Shown here: positions 23,574-33,497 of the stretch, in pieces
Layout: every line of letters begins with the position of its first letter
How positions within the stretch are numbered: position 1 is the first letter of the stretch
Assembly: GCA_018672475.1 (NCBI GenBank)
Contig: JABHFS010000099.1
Location: 1 to 56,841, forward strand
Reading direction: 5' to 3'
Source: Gemmatimonadota bacterium
Lineage (GTDB): Bacteria; Latescibacterota; UBA2968; UBA8231
DNA: 56,841 bases
Position numbers and translations under genes: made by a program
Notes under the pieces: model-generated
Told to the model about the DNA's origin: nothing
The model's input: the letters and a program-made list of their open reading frames with translations, nothing else
The model's database searches: none

Positions 23574-24362
23574 ATGTTCCAAGTCACCACAGCCCAAACT
23601 GCACAATTCCAAAAGGACGGCTACCTGCTCGTCGAGAACCTCTACGACGCTGAAGAAATGGACCTGCTGCTGCGCATCGGCAAAGCCGACCAGGAGAAGG
23701 CCGCCACCGTGCACGCGCCCAAGGACGCCGAAGGGCGGGAGAGCAAACTCTGGCTGACCGCCGATACCGAACGACAAGATATCTACAACGCCTGTTGCCA
23801 CGGGCACCGCATGGTCGACACGATGGGAAAACTGCTCGGCGACGAGGTCTACCTCTATCATTATAAAATGATGGTCAAGGAGCCCCGGGTCGGCGGGGCC
23901 TGGGAATGGCACCAGGACTACGGCTACTGGTATAACAACGACTGCCTCTTTCCCGATATGGCCAGTTGTATGATCGCCGTCGACCGGGCCTACCAAGGCA
24001 ATGGCTGCCTCAAGGTGCTGCGCGGCTCGCACCGGCTCGGCCGCATCGAACACGGGACCTTCGGCACCCAGGTCGGCGCCGACCCCGCACGCATCGCGTT
24101 AGCTGAAAAACACCTCGACACCGTCTATTGCGAAATGAGCCCCGGCTCGGCCCTGTTCTTCCATGCTAACCTGCTGCACAGCTCAGGCCCCAACGAAAGT
24201 GCAGATCCGCGCTGGAGCCTGATCTGCTGTTACAACACCCGCCACAACCCCTGCGCCGACAAACCTGGACACCCGAGTTACTCCCCATTGGAAAAATGGG
24301 ACGATGATCGCGTCTTGACGTTGGGCCGTGCACAATGGCAGAGCATGCAGGCCCCGGCTTGA
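23574..24362 (+). CDS. Phytanoyl-CoA dioxygenase (PhyH) family protein
   Basis: A 262-residue Fe(II)/2-oxoglutarate oxygenase with intact ligands: H113 and D115 in WEWHQDYGYWY and H202 in ANLLHSSGPNES, with R213 for 2-oxoglutarate. GNGCLKVLRGSHRLGR is the typical core. It resembles ectoine-hydroxylase-like members more than the other PhyH copies here. It is followed after 4 bases by a thioesterase-like gene; a functional link with an acyl-CoA substrate is possible but unproven. A weak promoter-like pair lies at 23513 and 23537. Confidence 0.9.
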   Translation: MFQVTTAQTAQFQKDGYLLVENLYDAEEMDLLLRIGKADQEKAATVHAPKDAEGRESKLWLTADTERQDIYNACCHGHRMVDTMGKLLGDEVYLYHYKMMVKEPRVGGAWEWHQDYGYWYNNDCLFPDMASCMIAVDRAYQGNGCLKVLRGSHRLGRIEHGTFGTQVGADPARIALAEKHLDTVYCEMSPGSALFFHANLLHSSGPNESADPRWSLICCYNTRHNPCADKPGHPSYSPLEKWDDDRVLTLGRAQWQSMQAPA

Positions 24363-24366
24363 AGCG

Positions 24367-24825
24367 ATGACCGCCACCGATTTGCGCGCGGTCGAGCGCT
24401 ACCTGCACGAACACATCCCGCTCACCGCCCATATGCAAGTCGGAGTAGACCGGGTTGACGACGACGGCGTCCGCCTGCTCGCCCCCCTCGCGCCCAATAT
24501 CAACCACCAACAGACCGCCTTCGGCGGCAGTGCCGCCTCGCTCGCGACACTGGCCTGCTGGACCCTTATACACTTCCGCCTGCAGCAATTGCCCTTTGCC
24601 TGCGGTATCGTCGTCCGCCGCAGCACTATGCAGTACGACGCCCCCATCAACAGCGACTTCGCCGCCTTCTGCCCCAGCCCCGACACCAACACCTGGAGCC
24701 ATTTCACCGACGCGCTCACCCAACACGATAAAGGCCGCATCGCCCTAACCGCCGAAGTCCTATGCCACGACATCTCCAGCGCGCGTTTCCAAGGGGAATT
24801 TGTCGCCCTGCGCTACAGCGGATAA
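24367..24825 (+). CDS. Thioesterase-like hot-dog protein (YiiD C-terminal domain family)
   Basis: A 152-residue protein starting at ATG 24367, 4 bases after the PhyH stop. The block NINHQQTAFGGSAASLATLACWTLIHFRL at about 56-84 is the hallmark of the YiiD_C putative thioesterase family, which adopts a hot-dog fold. The substrate, presumably an acyl-thioester, is unknown. Probably co-transcribed with the PhyH gene. Confidence 0.8.
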   Translation: MTATDLRAVERYLHEHIPLTAHMQVGVDRVDDDGVRLLAPLAPNINHQQTAFGGSAASLATLACWTLIHFRLQQLPFACGIVVRRSTMQYDAPINSDFAAFCPSPDTNTWSHFTDALTQHDKGRIALTAEVLCHDISSARFQGEFVALRYSG

Positions 24826-24855
24826 CGGCGGCCTCCCTTGCAAGTGTCAGACTCA

Positions 24856-25296
24856 ATGCCAGACCGTTTCGACCTGTCCGAGCAACCCGGCAATAGCCAA
24901 CGCCTGGTCTTTGCCCTCTTCGGCATCGGCCAACTGGTAATCTCAAGCGCCGCCTTCCAGCGCAGTGGCTTCTTTTATGGCCTGGTCGTGTTGCTGTGCG
25001 GTCTCACAGCCTTTTGCACCGCGGCGTTTTTTGTCCATCGCCTCAATCGCCGCCTGATCTGGCTTGGTGAGGAGGATATCGTGCTCGAAGAAGGATTGCG
25101 CAATCGGCAAACCTTGACGTGGGATGAAGTCGAGGCCGTGCAACTGACAAACGGTATAACCACCTTTCATTGTAAAAACGGTGCCGTGCTCACCCTGCAC
25201 GGCACGGGCGAACAATGGCCGGATCTAGCGTCTTTCCTTACCGCATTGCACACGCAGACCACGGCGCGCCAAATCCCGGTTGAAGGAACATTGTAA
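24856..25296 (+). CDS. Small membrane protein with two transmembrane segments and a PH-like tail
   Basis: From ATG 24856 it has 146 residues; a TTG at 24838 in frame would add six. Two hydrophobic segments (about 16-35 and 39-62, with the second ending FFVHRLNRR) precede a soluble tail with WLGEEDIVLEEGLRNRQTLTWDEVEAVQLTNGITTFHCKNGAVLTL, the strand pattern of bacterial PH-like domains. Function unknown. The stop at 25296 is one base before the TonB receptor start, so they may be co-transcribed. Confidence 0.65.
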   Translation: MPDRFDLSEQPGNSQRLVFALFGIGQLVISSAAFQRSGFFYGLVVLLCGLTAFCTAAFFVHRLNRRLIWLGEEDIVLEEGLRNRQTLTWDEVEAVQLTNGITTFHCKNGAVLTLHGTGEQWPDLASFLTALHTQTTARQIPVEGTL

Positions 25297-25297
25297 T

Positions 25298-27646
25298 ATG
25301 CGCCATGGCCTGCTCTTAATCGGCCTTCTTTGTTTCGCGCTATCGCCCGCACTAGCCCAGACCGGCCAAATACACGGTCGTGTGACCGACGACGCCACCG
25401 GCGAACCGCTGCCTGGCGCAACCATCGCAGTACTCGCCACCGACCAGCGCTACGGCACACTCTCCAACACCGAAGGGCATTATACACTGGATCTACCGCT
25501 GGGCGCCTATACGCTGCAATTCAGCTTTATCGGTTATACTACGCAACGACCAGATCCCCAGGCCATAAATGCCGACGCGCCCATTGCACTCGATATACGC
25601 TTGTCCCCCACGACCATCGCCCTCAGCGAAATGACCGTCACCCCCGGACGTTTCGCGATCATGGGCAACGCCACCGGAGGACGCCAGACGTTGAGCCAGG
25701 AGGAGATCCAATCGATTCCGCAATTTGGCGACGACGTCTTCCGCGCGGTCACCCGTCTACCCGGCATCGCCGGCAGTGATTTCTCCGCAAGATTCACTAT
25801 CAGAGGCGGCGAGGCCGATGAGGTACTGGTCCGCGTCGACGGCGTCGAACTCTACGACCCCTTCCACCTCAAGGACATCGGCGGCGGCGCGCTGAGCATC
25901 GTCGACATCGCGCTAATCGAAGGCGTCGACCTTTTGACCGGTGGTTTCCCCGCCGAATACGGCGACCGCATGAGCGGCGTATTCGACATCCGCACCCGCA
26001 CCCCCGAGCCCGGCCACACGCGCGCATCGTTGGGTTTGAGCATGATGAATGCCCGCGCCTACATCGAGGGAGCCAACAAACGCAGCGCCTGGTTTTTCTC
26101 CGCCCGTCGCGGTTATCTTGACCTAGTACTTAGGGTGATGGGCGAAGACGAAAACTTCAGCCCCAAGTACAACGATGCCTTCGCCAAATACACCTATCAA
26201 CTCAACGACCAGCATAAGCTACAGGCCAGCCTGCTGCGCTCGCACGACGATCTCGATTTTGTCGAGGACAACGATGACCGCTCCAATACCGAATACGGCA
26301 ATACCTATAGTTGGCTGAGTCTCGACTCGGCGCTATCGCGCAAGCTGCACGCGCGCACGACCTTGCTTGGCGGCCGGATCTCGGACCAGCGCGACGGCCT
26401 GACCCTACTTGATGATCGCCGCTCCGTCGACTTCACCGTCGCCGACGAACGCCAATTCGACTTTCTCTCCCTGCGCCAGGACTGGAATTTCGCCCCCGCG
26501 CCAACACACTATCTCAAGTGGGGTTTTGACCTCCGCCACCTCGATGCATGGTACGACTATCGCAGCGAGCAGCGCATATCCGAACGCGACAGCGCCGGCA
26601 CCGTACAATCGCATTTCGATACCACCGCCAACGCCCTAGACCTAGCTCGCTACACCCTCGGCCTCTATGCGGCCGACCGAATCCGCCTCGCCGACCCGGT
26701 AGCCCTCGAACTCGGCCTGCGCTACGATTACGCCGGGCACACCAACGACCAGGTCGTCAGCCCGCGCCTAAACATCGTATATACCCCAGACCGCAATACC
26801 AGCTTGCGCGCCGGTTGGGGCCACTTCCACCAAAGCCAGGGCATTCATCAGCTCGACATACAAGACGGCGAAACAGCCTTCCACCCCGCGCAACGCGCCG
26901 AACACCGGGTGCTGGGGCTGGAGCATTTTTTCGCCAACGGCCTACACCTGCGCGTCGAAGCCTACGACAAAAAACTCACGTCGTTACAACCTACTTACCG
27001 CAACTGGCTCAACGCCATCGAGATCTTCCCCGAATTGCAGGACGACCGGGTGCGCCTCGACTTCGATGGCGTGCGTTCGCACGGTCTCGAAGTCTACCTC
27101 AAACGCGATACCGGCGGCCGTTTTACCTGGTGGATGAGCTACGCCCTTGCCCGCGTCGAGGAGGATATCCGCTCGATTCGCACGGACCAGGGCACGATCC
27201 CCTTCGCCGCCGAAGTGCCCGGTCGCTTCGACCAGCGCCACACCCTGAGCTTCGACCTCAACTACCGGCCTTCCGCCCGCTGGCGGTTCAATATGGCCTG
27301 GCAGTATCGCAGCGGCTGGCCATATACCGATCGCACGTTACGCCTCGGCGAGACCGCCGCCGGCGAATTCTTCTTCTACGACCAGGTCGGCGAGCCCAAT
27401 GCCACGCGATACCCCGCCTTCCATCGCCTCGACCTGCGCCTGAATCGCGCCTTCAAAACCTCCAAGGGCCAGGTCCACGCCTATCTCGAATTGACCAACC
27501 TCTACAACCACGGCAATGTACGCACCTACGAATACAATTTCGAATGCACCAATTCGACAACGCCCGATTGCCACTACCGCAAAGACCCCGAGTTCTGGTT
27601 TAAGCTGCTGCCCTCGATCGGTCTCAACTGGAATTGGGATCTCTAA
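25298..27646 (+). CDS. TonB-dependent receptor with carboxypeptidase-like N-terminal domain
   Basis: A 782-residue outer-membrane protein. The signal peptide ends ALSPALAQ. Residues about 24-110 form a CarboxypepD_reg-like domain (GRVTDDATGEPLPGATIAV, GYTTQ). The plug follows (RLPGIAGSDFSARFTIRGGEADEVLVRVDGVELYDP, then GGFPAEYGDRMSGVFDI), and the rest is a strand-rich barrel ending WFKLLPSIGLNWNWDL. It would import a large ligand using TonB-ExbBD energy. No SusD-like partner is nearby, so it is not a standard Bacteroidota-type PUL pair. AAGGA lies about 10 bases before ATG. Confidence 0.9.
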   Translation: MRHGLLLIGLLCFALSPALAQTGQIHGRVTDDATGEPLPGATIAVLATDQRYGTLSNTEGHYTLDLPLGAYTLQFSFIGYTTQRPDPQAINADAPIALDIRLSPTTIALSEMTVTPGRFAIMGNATGGRQTLSQEEIQSIPQFGDDVFRAVTRLPGIAGSDFSARFTIRGGEADEVLVRVDGVELYDPFHLKDIGGGALSIVDIALIEGVDLLTGGFPAEYGDRMSGVFDIRTRTPEPGHTRASLGLSMMNARAYIEGANKRSAWFFSARRGYLDLVLRVMGEDENFSPKYNDAFAKYTYQLNDQHKLQASLLRSHDDLDFVEDNDDRSNTEYGNTYSWLSLDSALSRKLHARTTLLGGRISDQRDGLTLLDDRRSVDFTVADERQFDFLSLRQDWNFAPAPTHYLKWGFDLRHLDAWYDYRSEQRISERDSAGTVQSHFDTTANALDLARYTLGLYAADRIRLADPVALELGLRYDYAGHTNDQVVSPRLNIVYTPDRNTSLRAGWGHFHQSQGIHQLDIQDGETAFHPAQRAEHRVLGLEHFFANGLHLRVEAYDKKLTSLQPTYRNWLNAIEIFPELQDDRVRLDFDGVRSHGLEVYLKRDTGGRFTWWMSYALARVEEDIRSIRTDQGTIPFAAEVPGRFDQRHTLSFDLNYRPSARWRFNMAWQYRSGWPYTDRTLRLGETAAGEFFFYDQVGEPNATRYPAFHRLDLRLNRAFKTSKGQVHAYLELTNLYNHGNVRTYEYNFECTNSTTPDCHYRKDPEFWFKLLPSIGLNWNWDL

Positions 27647-27653
27647 ACCCTTT

Positions 27654-28943
27654 TTGAACACTACACCGAGCCAACGCGAACTCTTCAGCCTCTTCCTGCC
27701 CCTGGCCCTAAGCGGCCTGTTCTACCCGCTCGCTTCACCAGTGATTAACGCCGCCCTTGCCCGCAGCGCCACCCCCGAACTGGCCCTGGCCGCCTTCGCC
27801 ATCGCCCGCAGCCTGAGCAATCCCCTGATCTCGCCGCTGCACGGGTTGCGTCAGGTCATTACCGCCTTGGTTTACGATCAGGAAATGCTCGGATATATGC
27901 GTTATTGGTCGTTGATCTTGGGCGGTGCCGGCACCGGCATCATCCTAGTCGCCAGTTGGCCACCCATCTATAACCTGCTGGCCGGCGACTTGATCGGCAT
28001 TCCCGCCGATATCGTCGCCATCGGCCCCCCCGTACTCGCCGTTATGGCCTTTAGCTCCGCGCTCGCCGTCAGTCGCGGCTACTACCAAGGGATTTTAGTG
28101 CGCTATAATCGTGCCGGCCCGGTCGGCACCGGTGCCCTAGGCTACTTGCTCGGCACCACAGCCTTCGTCGGCGCAGGGCTTTTGTGGTGGGATATTGAAG
28201 GCGCGCTGCTCGGCGCGCTGGCGCTCTTCGTCGGTCAGGTCGTCTACTTGGCTTTTGTCTGGTGGCCGACCCGGTCCATCGTCATACCGACCCATAGCGA
28301 CGAAGTCAAATCCGAGCAGCGCAGCGCCCGCTATGTCTTCTATTTCTTTTTGCCGCTGGCCCTGTCGTCAGCGATTCTCGCCGGCACCGAACCTTTCCTA
28401 CAGGCCGCGATAGTCCGCGCGCCATTGGCGATCCCCTCGCTCGCCGCCGGCCCCGTATGCACCTCGTTGACCTGGCTGGCCGGCGTGCCGCTGTGGAATA
28501 TCCAACAATTGGTCATCGCCCGCGTCACCGACCGCGCATCCTACCAGACCGTGCGGCGCTTTGTCTTCACTGTCAGTGTCGTCTTGACCGGTGCGATGGG
28601 ATTAGTAGCTCTACCAGGGATCGACGAAGGAGTCTTCGGCTTATTGCTCGGTTTGGAAGGAGAGGTCAAACGGCTCGCCATCGAGGGCTATCGCATCTAT
28701 TTTATCTCGCCCTTTTTCATGGGCTGGCGCAGCCTCTACCACGGCACCCTGATCGGCAAAAATCATACGGCACCGATCCGCTCGGCCGCTCTGGCGCGCG
28801 TACTCGTGCTCTTTGTCATGCTGGGCGGCTTAGTAGCCTATGGACAACTCAACGGCATGATGGTCGCCATCTGGTCGATGCTCGCCTCGACCGTCGCCGA
28901 GGTCGCCTATCTCGGCTGGCACGTGCGAAAAATAGATTGGTAG
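27654..28943 (+). CDS. MATE/MOP-superfamily membrane transporter-like protein
   Basis: A multi-spanning protein with about 12 hydrophobic segments. The head LFSLFLPLALSGLFYPLASPVINAALAR and the mid-protein repeat of this pattern (YFFLPLALSSAILAGTEPFLQAAIVR) show the two-bundle duplication of the MOP superfamily. It could export a small molecule or flip a lipid-linked glycan; some relatives resemble the ANKH group. No ATG precedes the first segment; TTG 27654, giving 429 residues, is the best start, 7 bases after the TonB receptor stop. Ends 9 bases before a converging gene. Confidence 0.75.
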   Translation: MNTTPSQRELFSLFLPLALSGLFYPLASPVINAALARSATPELALAAFAIARSLSNPLISPLHGLRQVITALVYDQEMLGYMRYWSLILGGAGTGIILVASWPPIYNLLAGDLIGIPADIVAIGPPVLAVMAFSSALAVSRGYYQGILVRYNRAGPVGTGALGYLLGTTAFVGAGLLWWDIEGALLGALALFVGQVVYLAFVWWPTRSIVIPTHSDEVKSEQRSARYVFYFFLPLALSSAILAGTEPFLQAAIVRAPLAIPSLAAGPVCTSLTWLAGVPLWNIQQLVIARVTDRASYQTVRRFVFTVSVVLTGAMGLVALPGIDEGVFGLLLGLEGEVKRLAIEGYRIYFISPFFMGWRSLYHGTLIGKNHTAPIRSAALARVLVLFVMLGGLVAYGQLNGMMVAIWSMLASTVAEVAYLGWHVRKIDW

Positions 28944-28952
28944 TCGCCCGCC

Positions 28953-30716
28953 CTACGGAACAACCAACCGCCAGAGAATGCACCGCTCATCCCGATATAC
29001 CTCCTTTATATACTGCGACAACTGCGCGGTTATATGATCTTCGTGCGGACCGACCCGTTCCACTAGTATATAATCGAGCTTCAGATGTTTGAGCTTTTGT
29101 GCGAGCGTGGGAAACTCCGGCAATACGACACTCAACCCCCCGTGCATCGTCGCCGCATAGACAAAACGGCGGTGTTCCTTACTGACTGCATCGAGTGAAA
29201 AACGCTGCCCGTTGATATTGTAATAACTCTTGGCATTGACATAGAACAGACCATAATCGACCGTCGCACGTTGTGCCGGCCCCGTCAGCAGAACGATATC
29301 TTCAACCTGCCGCCCGACGAGCCACTCATAGGCGCCGGTAAAGGGGATCGACCGGTTGAAGTCATGCAACTGCGAAGACCGCAGATAAAACCCCGCGCCA
29401 GCCATTGCGACGAGCGCCGTAGCGGTTACCACTGGGCGAGCAACGAGACGGCCGATCACCGCAAAACGCAACACAAACCAAGGACCAAGCAAGAGCGGCG
29501 GCAACAGATACAATAATAGCAACGAATTATCGAATATATCGTAAGTCGACACGTCGCGCGGCAGATAGAGGAAATAATTGAGCCCCGGCCGGGCGAGGAT
29601 AAACAACGCGACCAGCGCCAACGGTGCCGCGACCCATCCCTCGATCCGGCGAAATGCCGTATCGTGCGCCAACTCTCGCATCTTTTCCACCGACCAGCCC
29701 AACAAACAGGCAATTTCCGGAACAAAAAAATAGTAGCGGTGCAAGCCAATCTGGTGATCGTTGCCAAGCACCAACTGCACATGCGCGGTCAGCGGTTCGA
29801 TCGCGAGCACAAAGAGCACCAACCGATCGAGCCGAGTCAACGCACCGCCGCGCCGCCACATCGCATAGACCGCAAGACAGATAAGCGCGTACAGCAACAA
29901 CGACGGCAGGTGCAAGTGCCGTTCGTCGACACGGCCCACTTCGAGCACCGCAGTGACCCAAAAGCTTTCCGCCATGCGCCGCAGAATATAGGCGAGATAA
30001 CCGCACGCCAACGCCAATAAGACGGACAACACCAACCAATGCGACCGCGCGTTATCTCGGTCGCGACAGACCCACCAATCCCAAGCCCCCTGCAACGCCA
30101 CGGTCCAGACTTGTAGAATCGTGTAATACGGGGTAATTGCCATCGTTGCCACACCGATCGCCAACATCGCAACTTGATAACGACGCGCGGACATCCGGTC
30201 GGCATGCACCAATAGCGAAAGCCAAAGCAACATCAGCCCCAATCCGTCACCCGGCCTGGGGAAGCGGAATAGCGTGAATTGTGCGCTGCCGTGCAAAAAG
30301 AGCGTAGCGAGCAGAATAAGCATCGACACCGCCGCGCTGACCGCCGGGCTATATCCCCACAGCCGGACCAAAGAGCAGAAGAGCACCAGCCACAGCGAAA
30401 AGGGCATCAGGATCTTCCACAGCGGCAGTAGCGCCAGCACCTGAATATTCAACGCGGCCGCCAACTTTCCGGCCGCGCTAACCGTCAAATAGGACGGAAT
30501 CGGATTGCGCTCAGTGCGCTCCTCGTAGTAGAAGGGATTGGCGTCACTGGCTGGCGAGGCGGTGCTGCCTTGCGCGAGGGCCCAATAGATATACTCGTCG
30601 TCGTGCGTGACGATATAATCCCACGACCCCGAATGCGCCGCCTCCCTGCCGTGAAAAAGCAGGAAGCCGGCGCTAAAAACGAGCAGTGCTGCAATGCTAT
30701 AACGAATCACCGGCAA
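28953..30716 (-). CDS. GT-C-like multi-pass membrane protein
   Basis: A 587-residue protein with an N-terminal signal-anchor, about 11 further hydrophobic segments and a soluble C-terminal domain (about 480-587). The first periplasmic loop holds TPHDDE-like acidic residues (THDDEYIYW, D39, D40, E41), the position of the catalytic acid in GT-C glycosyltransferases that use polyprenyl-phosphate sugars. Known GT-C members transfer mannose, arabinose or oligosaccharides at the membrane. The specific family is not recognised. It follows the ceramidase-like gene by 50 bases on the same strand. Confidence 0.65.
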   Translation of the reverse strand: MPVIRYSIAALLVFSAGFLLFHGREAAHSGSWDYIVTHDDEYIYWALAQGSTASPASDANPFYYEERTERNPIPSYLTVSAAGKLAAALNIQVLALLPLWKILMPFSLWLVLFCSLVRLWGYSPAVSAAVSMLILLATLFLHGSAQFTLFRFPRPGDGLGLMLLWLSLLVHADRMSARRYQVAMLAIGVATMAITPYYTILQVWTVALQGAWDWWVCRDRDNARSHWLVLSVLLALACGYLAYILRRMAESFWVTAVLEVGRVDERHLHLPSLLLYALICLAVYAMWRRGGALTRLDRLVLFVLAIEPLTAHVQLVLGNDHQIGLHRYYFFVPEIACLLGWSVEKMRELAHDTAFRRIEGWVAAPLALVALFILARPGLNYFLYLPRDVSTYDIFDNSLLLLYLLPPLLLGPWFVLRFAVIGRLVARPVVTATALVAMAGAGFYLRSSQLHDFNRSIPFTGAYEWLVGRQVEDIVLLTGPAQRATVDYGLFYVNAKSYYNINGQRFSLDAVSKEHRRFVYAATMHGGLSVVLPEFPTLAQKLKHLKLDYILVERVGPHEDHITAQLSQYIKEVYRDERCILWRLVVP

Positions 30717-30766
30717 GGTATAGATCCCCTATCAGATCCCGCCCATTCCCGCACTCGTAGCGCCCC

Positions 30767-32050
30767 CTAACTCCGCAAAATCTTGTCGATCGCCGCCCGC
30801 ATCAGCGCCTCCGACTCGCCCGATACAAAGGCGTCGACCGGCTCGTAGCCGCCCTCGGCGAACGAATTGGCCAAGGTGATATACCCCGTGCCCAAATCGC
30901 CATAACCAGCCACCGCCACAAAGGCATCAGGGCGCGCCGCCTGCGCGTGCAACTGATATTCGATAAAGGTCTCGCCCGGCAAGTGCGCGATCGCCACCTC
31001 GTCGGTCAAATGCAAACAGGTAAAGGGGATCGGCCGTTCGCGGCGGCGCAGATAGGTCAACATTAACGCGGCTTTGCTGTTCGCCTTGTTCGAATCCGCC
31101 GCTGCACTAATTTCGGCCAGCAACGCCTGCTCGTCGAGATCCTCCCTCGGCGGCAAGCATACCGGCTCGGTGACCCAGCGCGGTGCGTTGAGCGGCTGTT
31201 TTGCGGAGGCTCGTTCCGCCGCCACCATCGCCTCGTGAATCCGCCCAGTGAACAGTTCTCTATTATCAGCTACCCCGTCGTTGTATTTGCCGGCCGTGAT
31301 ATTGCCGCCGCACCCCGTAAAATAAATATGCGGCACACCCGACTCTTCGCGGCGGCGATTGCGCGCCAGACCGACAAACTCCGGCGTCACCACGCCGGTG
31401 CCGTCCATGCTCGTCGGATGTACTGCGTAATAATGCAACATCGCCAATGCCTTCTCGCCGTGCCAAAAACCGATCGTCTTCAGCATCGGATCAATCAATC
31501 CTTCCGGTGCCGCGCGCACCGCAGGGTCTGGCGTCTTGGTCCAGCGCACCGCCCAGACCTTGCCGTCGTCGCCCATCACCCGCCGGTTCGAGGCGATGCG
31601 GTCGACCTTGGCCTCGCCAATGCTGACCTCGCTGCAAGGCTGCAAATTACCCATCGCTGCGGCCGCGGCACCCGCCGCTTCCGCACGCACCCGCTCGGCC
31701 CAATCGCCGGCCATAATCACATCGCGGCAGCCGTGTTGGTCGAGAATATCCTGCGCGTCGCGGTCGGGCCAAGGCGTGTCGTGCGCATGGATGCAATGCA
31801 CCGCCACGCGCTCGGCCGCAGTTCCCACTGCCTCGGCCAACTCTTCGCGCCAGCGATCGTAATCGCCATTACTCAACTCCGCCCAGTCCAGCGCACACAG
31901 CACGATCGGCTCTTGCCCTTCGGGTACCAGGATCAACCCCAAGGCCGCTAGCGGATCGGTGATCGCCTTGGCCGGCGGATACCAACCCGCGCAGAGCGGA
32001 TGGCCGAGTGGCGGCGTGATATCAGATTGGAACGTGCTCAATTGCATCAT
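30767..32050 (-). CDS. Neutral/alkaline ceramidase-like hydrolase, N-terminal domain type
   Basis: A 427-residue protein starting at ATG 32050 (or the adjacent ATG 32047) with GAGGT 7 bases upstream. It opens FQSDITPPLGHPLCAGW, the typical start of the neutral/alkaline non-lysosomal ceramidase N-terminal family, and has IHAHDTPWPD, HYYAVHPTSMDG and FTGCGGNITAGKYND, where family members hold zinc ligands and the catalytic serine. Many bacterial relatives are not ceramidases, and no signal peptide is present here. It lies 10 bases after a sulfatase stop, so both may act on the same sulfated compound or glycan. Confidence 0.75.
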   Translation of the reverse strand: MMQLSTFQSDITPPLGHPLCAGWYPPAKAITDPLAALGLILVPEGQEPIVLCALDWAELSNGDYDRWREELAEAVGTAAERVAVHCIHAHDTPWPDRDAQDILDQHGCRDVIMAGDWAERVRAEAAGAAAAAMGNLQPCSEVSIGEAKVDRIASNRRVMGDDGKVWAVRWTKTPDPAVRAAPEGLIDPMLKTIGFWHGEKALAMLHYYAVHPTSMDGTGVVTPEFVGLARNRRREESGVPHIYFTGCGGNITAGKYNDGVADNRELFTGRIHEAMVAAERASAKQPLNAPRWVTEPVCLPPREDLDEQALLAEISAAADSNKANSKAALMLTYLRRRERPIPFTCLHLTDEVAIAHLPGETFIEYQLHAQAARPDAFVAVAGYGDLGTGYITLANSFAEGGYEPVDAFVSGESEALMRAAIDKILRS

Positions 32051-32060
32051 AGCGCATACC

Positions 32061-33494
32061 TCATGGGGTTTTATTTGGGCCGACGGCAGCGAAGCGCATC
32101 GAATAATAATGGCTATTGAGCAAAGCGCGGTCACCGGTCTTTTCGAGCCGGGTCCATATCTCGCTCATCATAGAACAGACCCTATCGGCCTGCTCGGGGT
32201 CCCCGGCTAAATTTCGCATCTCAGCCGGGTCGGCGGCCAAATTATACAGCTCGTCGAAATCAAACCCATTGAAGACAAATTTCCAGTCGCCCTGCCAATA
32301 GATGCGCTGGGCCAGCGGAAAACGAGTGCCGTGGTATTCGGCATAACCGCTGTCAAAGGCCTGCTCATTCACCGCGGGATCCCGCAAAAGCTCGCAGCAA
32401 GACCGGGAATCGGGCACATCAATGGGCTCGGCACCGGCCAACTCGATCAACGTCGGGCACAAATCGTGCAAGCCGATGCGGGCGTTTGTCCGCACATTGC
32501 TGGCAATGCCGGGTCCCGCGACAACTAAGGGGATATTATAAATTTCTTCGAAAGGGCCAACATTGTGCGCTTCGAAACCGTGGCTGCCTACGTATTTTCC
32601 GTGGTCGGCGGTAAATACAACCATAGTATTATCCCGCGCCCCCGTCTCATCCAACACCCTCAGTAAGCGCCCCAACTGGGCATCGATCTCGGTGATACGG
32701 CCATAATAACAGGCCAGGGCCTGGCGCCATTCGTCGTCGCTAAGATCGGCGAAAATCTGCTGCTGGCGTTTGTAAAGATTGGGCCGATCAGCAAAGTCAT
32801 CGCGCAAATTGGCCGACAAGCGTAAACGATCCACATCGTAGCGCTCATAGGCTTCGCGGCCGACGATCATCGCCTCGTTCGGCTCATAATAACTGGCGAC
32901 ACAGCACCAAGGCCGGTCACTCGGTGCGTCCTTGAGATAGGCGATCGCCGCGTCGGTCGGCGCACTGATGCCGCGCTCTTCAGGTGGCACATCCGTCACG
33001 CCATAATGCAATGTGTCATTATAGCCTGGTGGCCCCTGATGATAGCGGCTCAATTCGGGATCAAGCGCACTTTCACTAGCCATGCCCTGTTCGGAAGATT
33101 TCCGGTGTGCCTCCTGGCCCAAAGGCTCGCCGACCTCCCATCCGAAATCGACAAGTTTTAGGCTGCGCTCGATATGCCATTTGCCAAAATAGGCGGTCTG
33201 ATACCCGGCGCCTTGCAATCGCTGGGCCCAATGCGGCTTGTCCACACGTAATACGCACTGATCCGCATCGGCAACGTGTTCGACCTGCAATACGCCGTGA
33301 TTGTGCGGCAACAAACCGGTCATCAAGCTGGCCCTGGCCGGAGAGCACGTCGGCAAGGGGGTATAGGCATTGTCGACCTGGATGCCCCCTGCTGCCAAGG
33401 CGCGCACATTCGGCGCGACCACCTGCGAGTCCGGCGCCAAAGTCTGCCCGCGTAAACCATCGGCTATAAAAAGCAGGATATTCGGAGCGCTCAC
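32061..33494 (-). CDS. Type I sulfatase
   Basis: A 477-residue sulfatase of the alkaline-phosphatase superfamily. C50-S-P-A-R54 in PTCSPARASLMTG is the site converted to formylglycine. Metal-site residues include D12 in FIADGLRG (a D-G variant of the usual DD or DQ), K104 in FGKWH, and the ADHGKYVGSHG block. The substrate is unknown. No signal peptide is visible. Maturation needs a formylglycine-generating enzyme; the FGE-like protein at 48197 lacks the catalytic cysteines. It sits between TrmO (3 bases) and the ceramidase-like gene (10 bases). Confidence 0.9.
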   Translation of the reverse strand: MSAPNILLFIADGLRGQTLAPDSQVVAPNVRALAAGGIQVDNAYTPLPTCSPARASLMTGLLPHNHGVLQVEHVADADQCVLRVDKPHWAQRLQGAGYQTAYFGKWHIERSLKLVDFGWEVGEPLGQEAHRKSSEQGMASESALDPELSRYHQGPPGYNDTLHYGVTDVPPEERGISAPTDAAIAYLKDAPSDRPWCCVASYYEPNEAMIVGREAYERYDVDRLRLSANLRDDFADRPNLYKRQQQIFADLSDDEWRQALACYYGRITEIDAQLGRLLRVLDETGARDNTMVVFTADHGKYVGSHGFEAHNVGPFEEIYNIPLVVAGPGIASNVRTNARIGLHDLCPTLIELAGAEPIDVPDSRSCCELLRDPAVNEQAFDSGYAEYHGTRFPLAQRIYWQGDWKFVFNGFDFDELYNLAADPAEMRNLAGDPEQADRVCSMMSEIWTRLEKTGDRALLNSHYYSMRFAAVGPNKTP

Positions 33495-33497
33495 AGC

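Noticed and set aside
26548..27603. 351-codon frame inside the TonB receptor gene
   Set aside because: Arg/Pro/His-rich out-of-frame translation without any family signal; the receptor frame spans the same DNA with full plug and barrel motifs.
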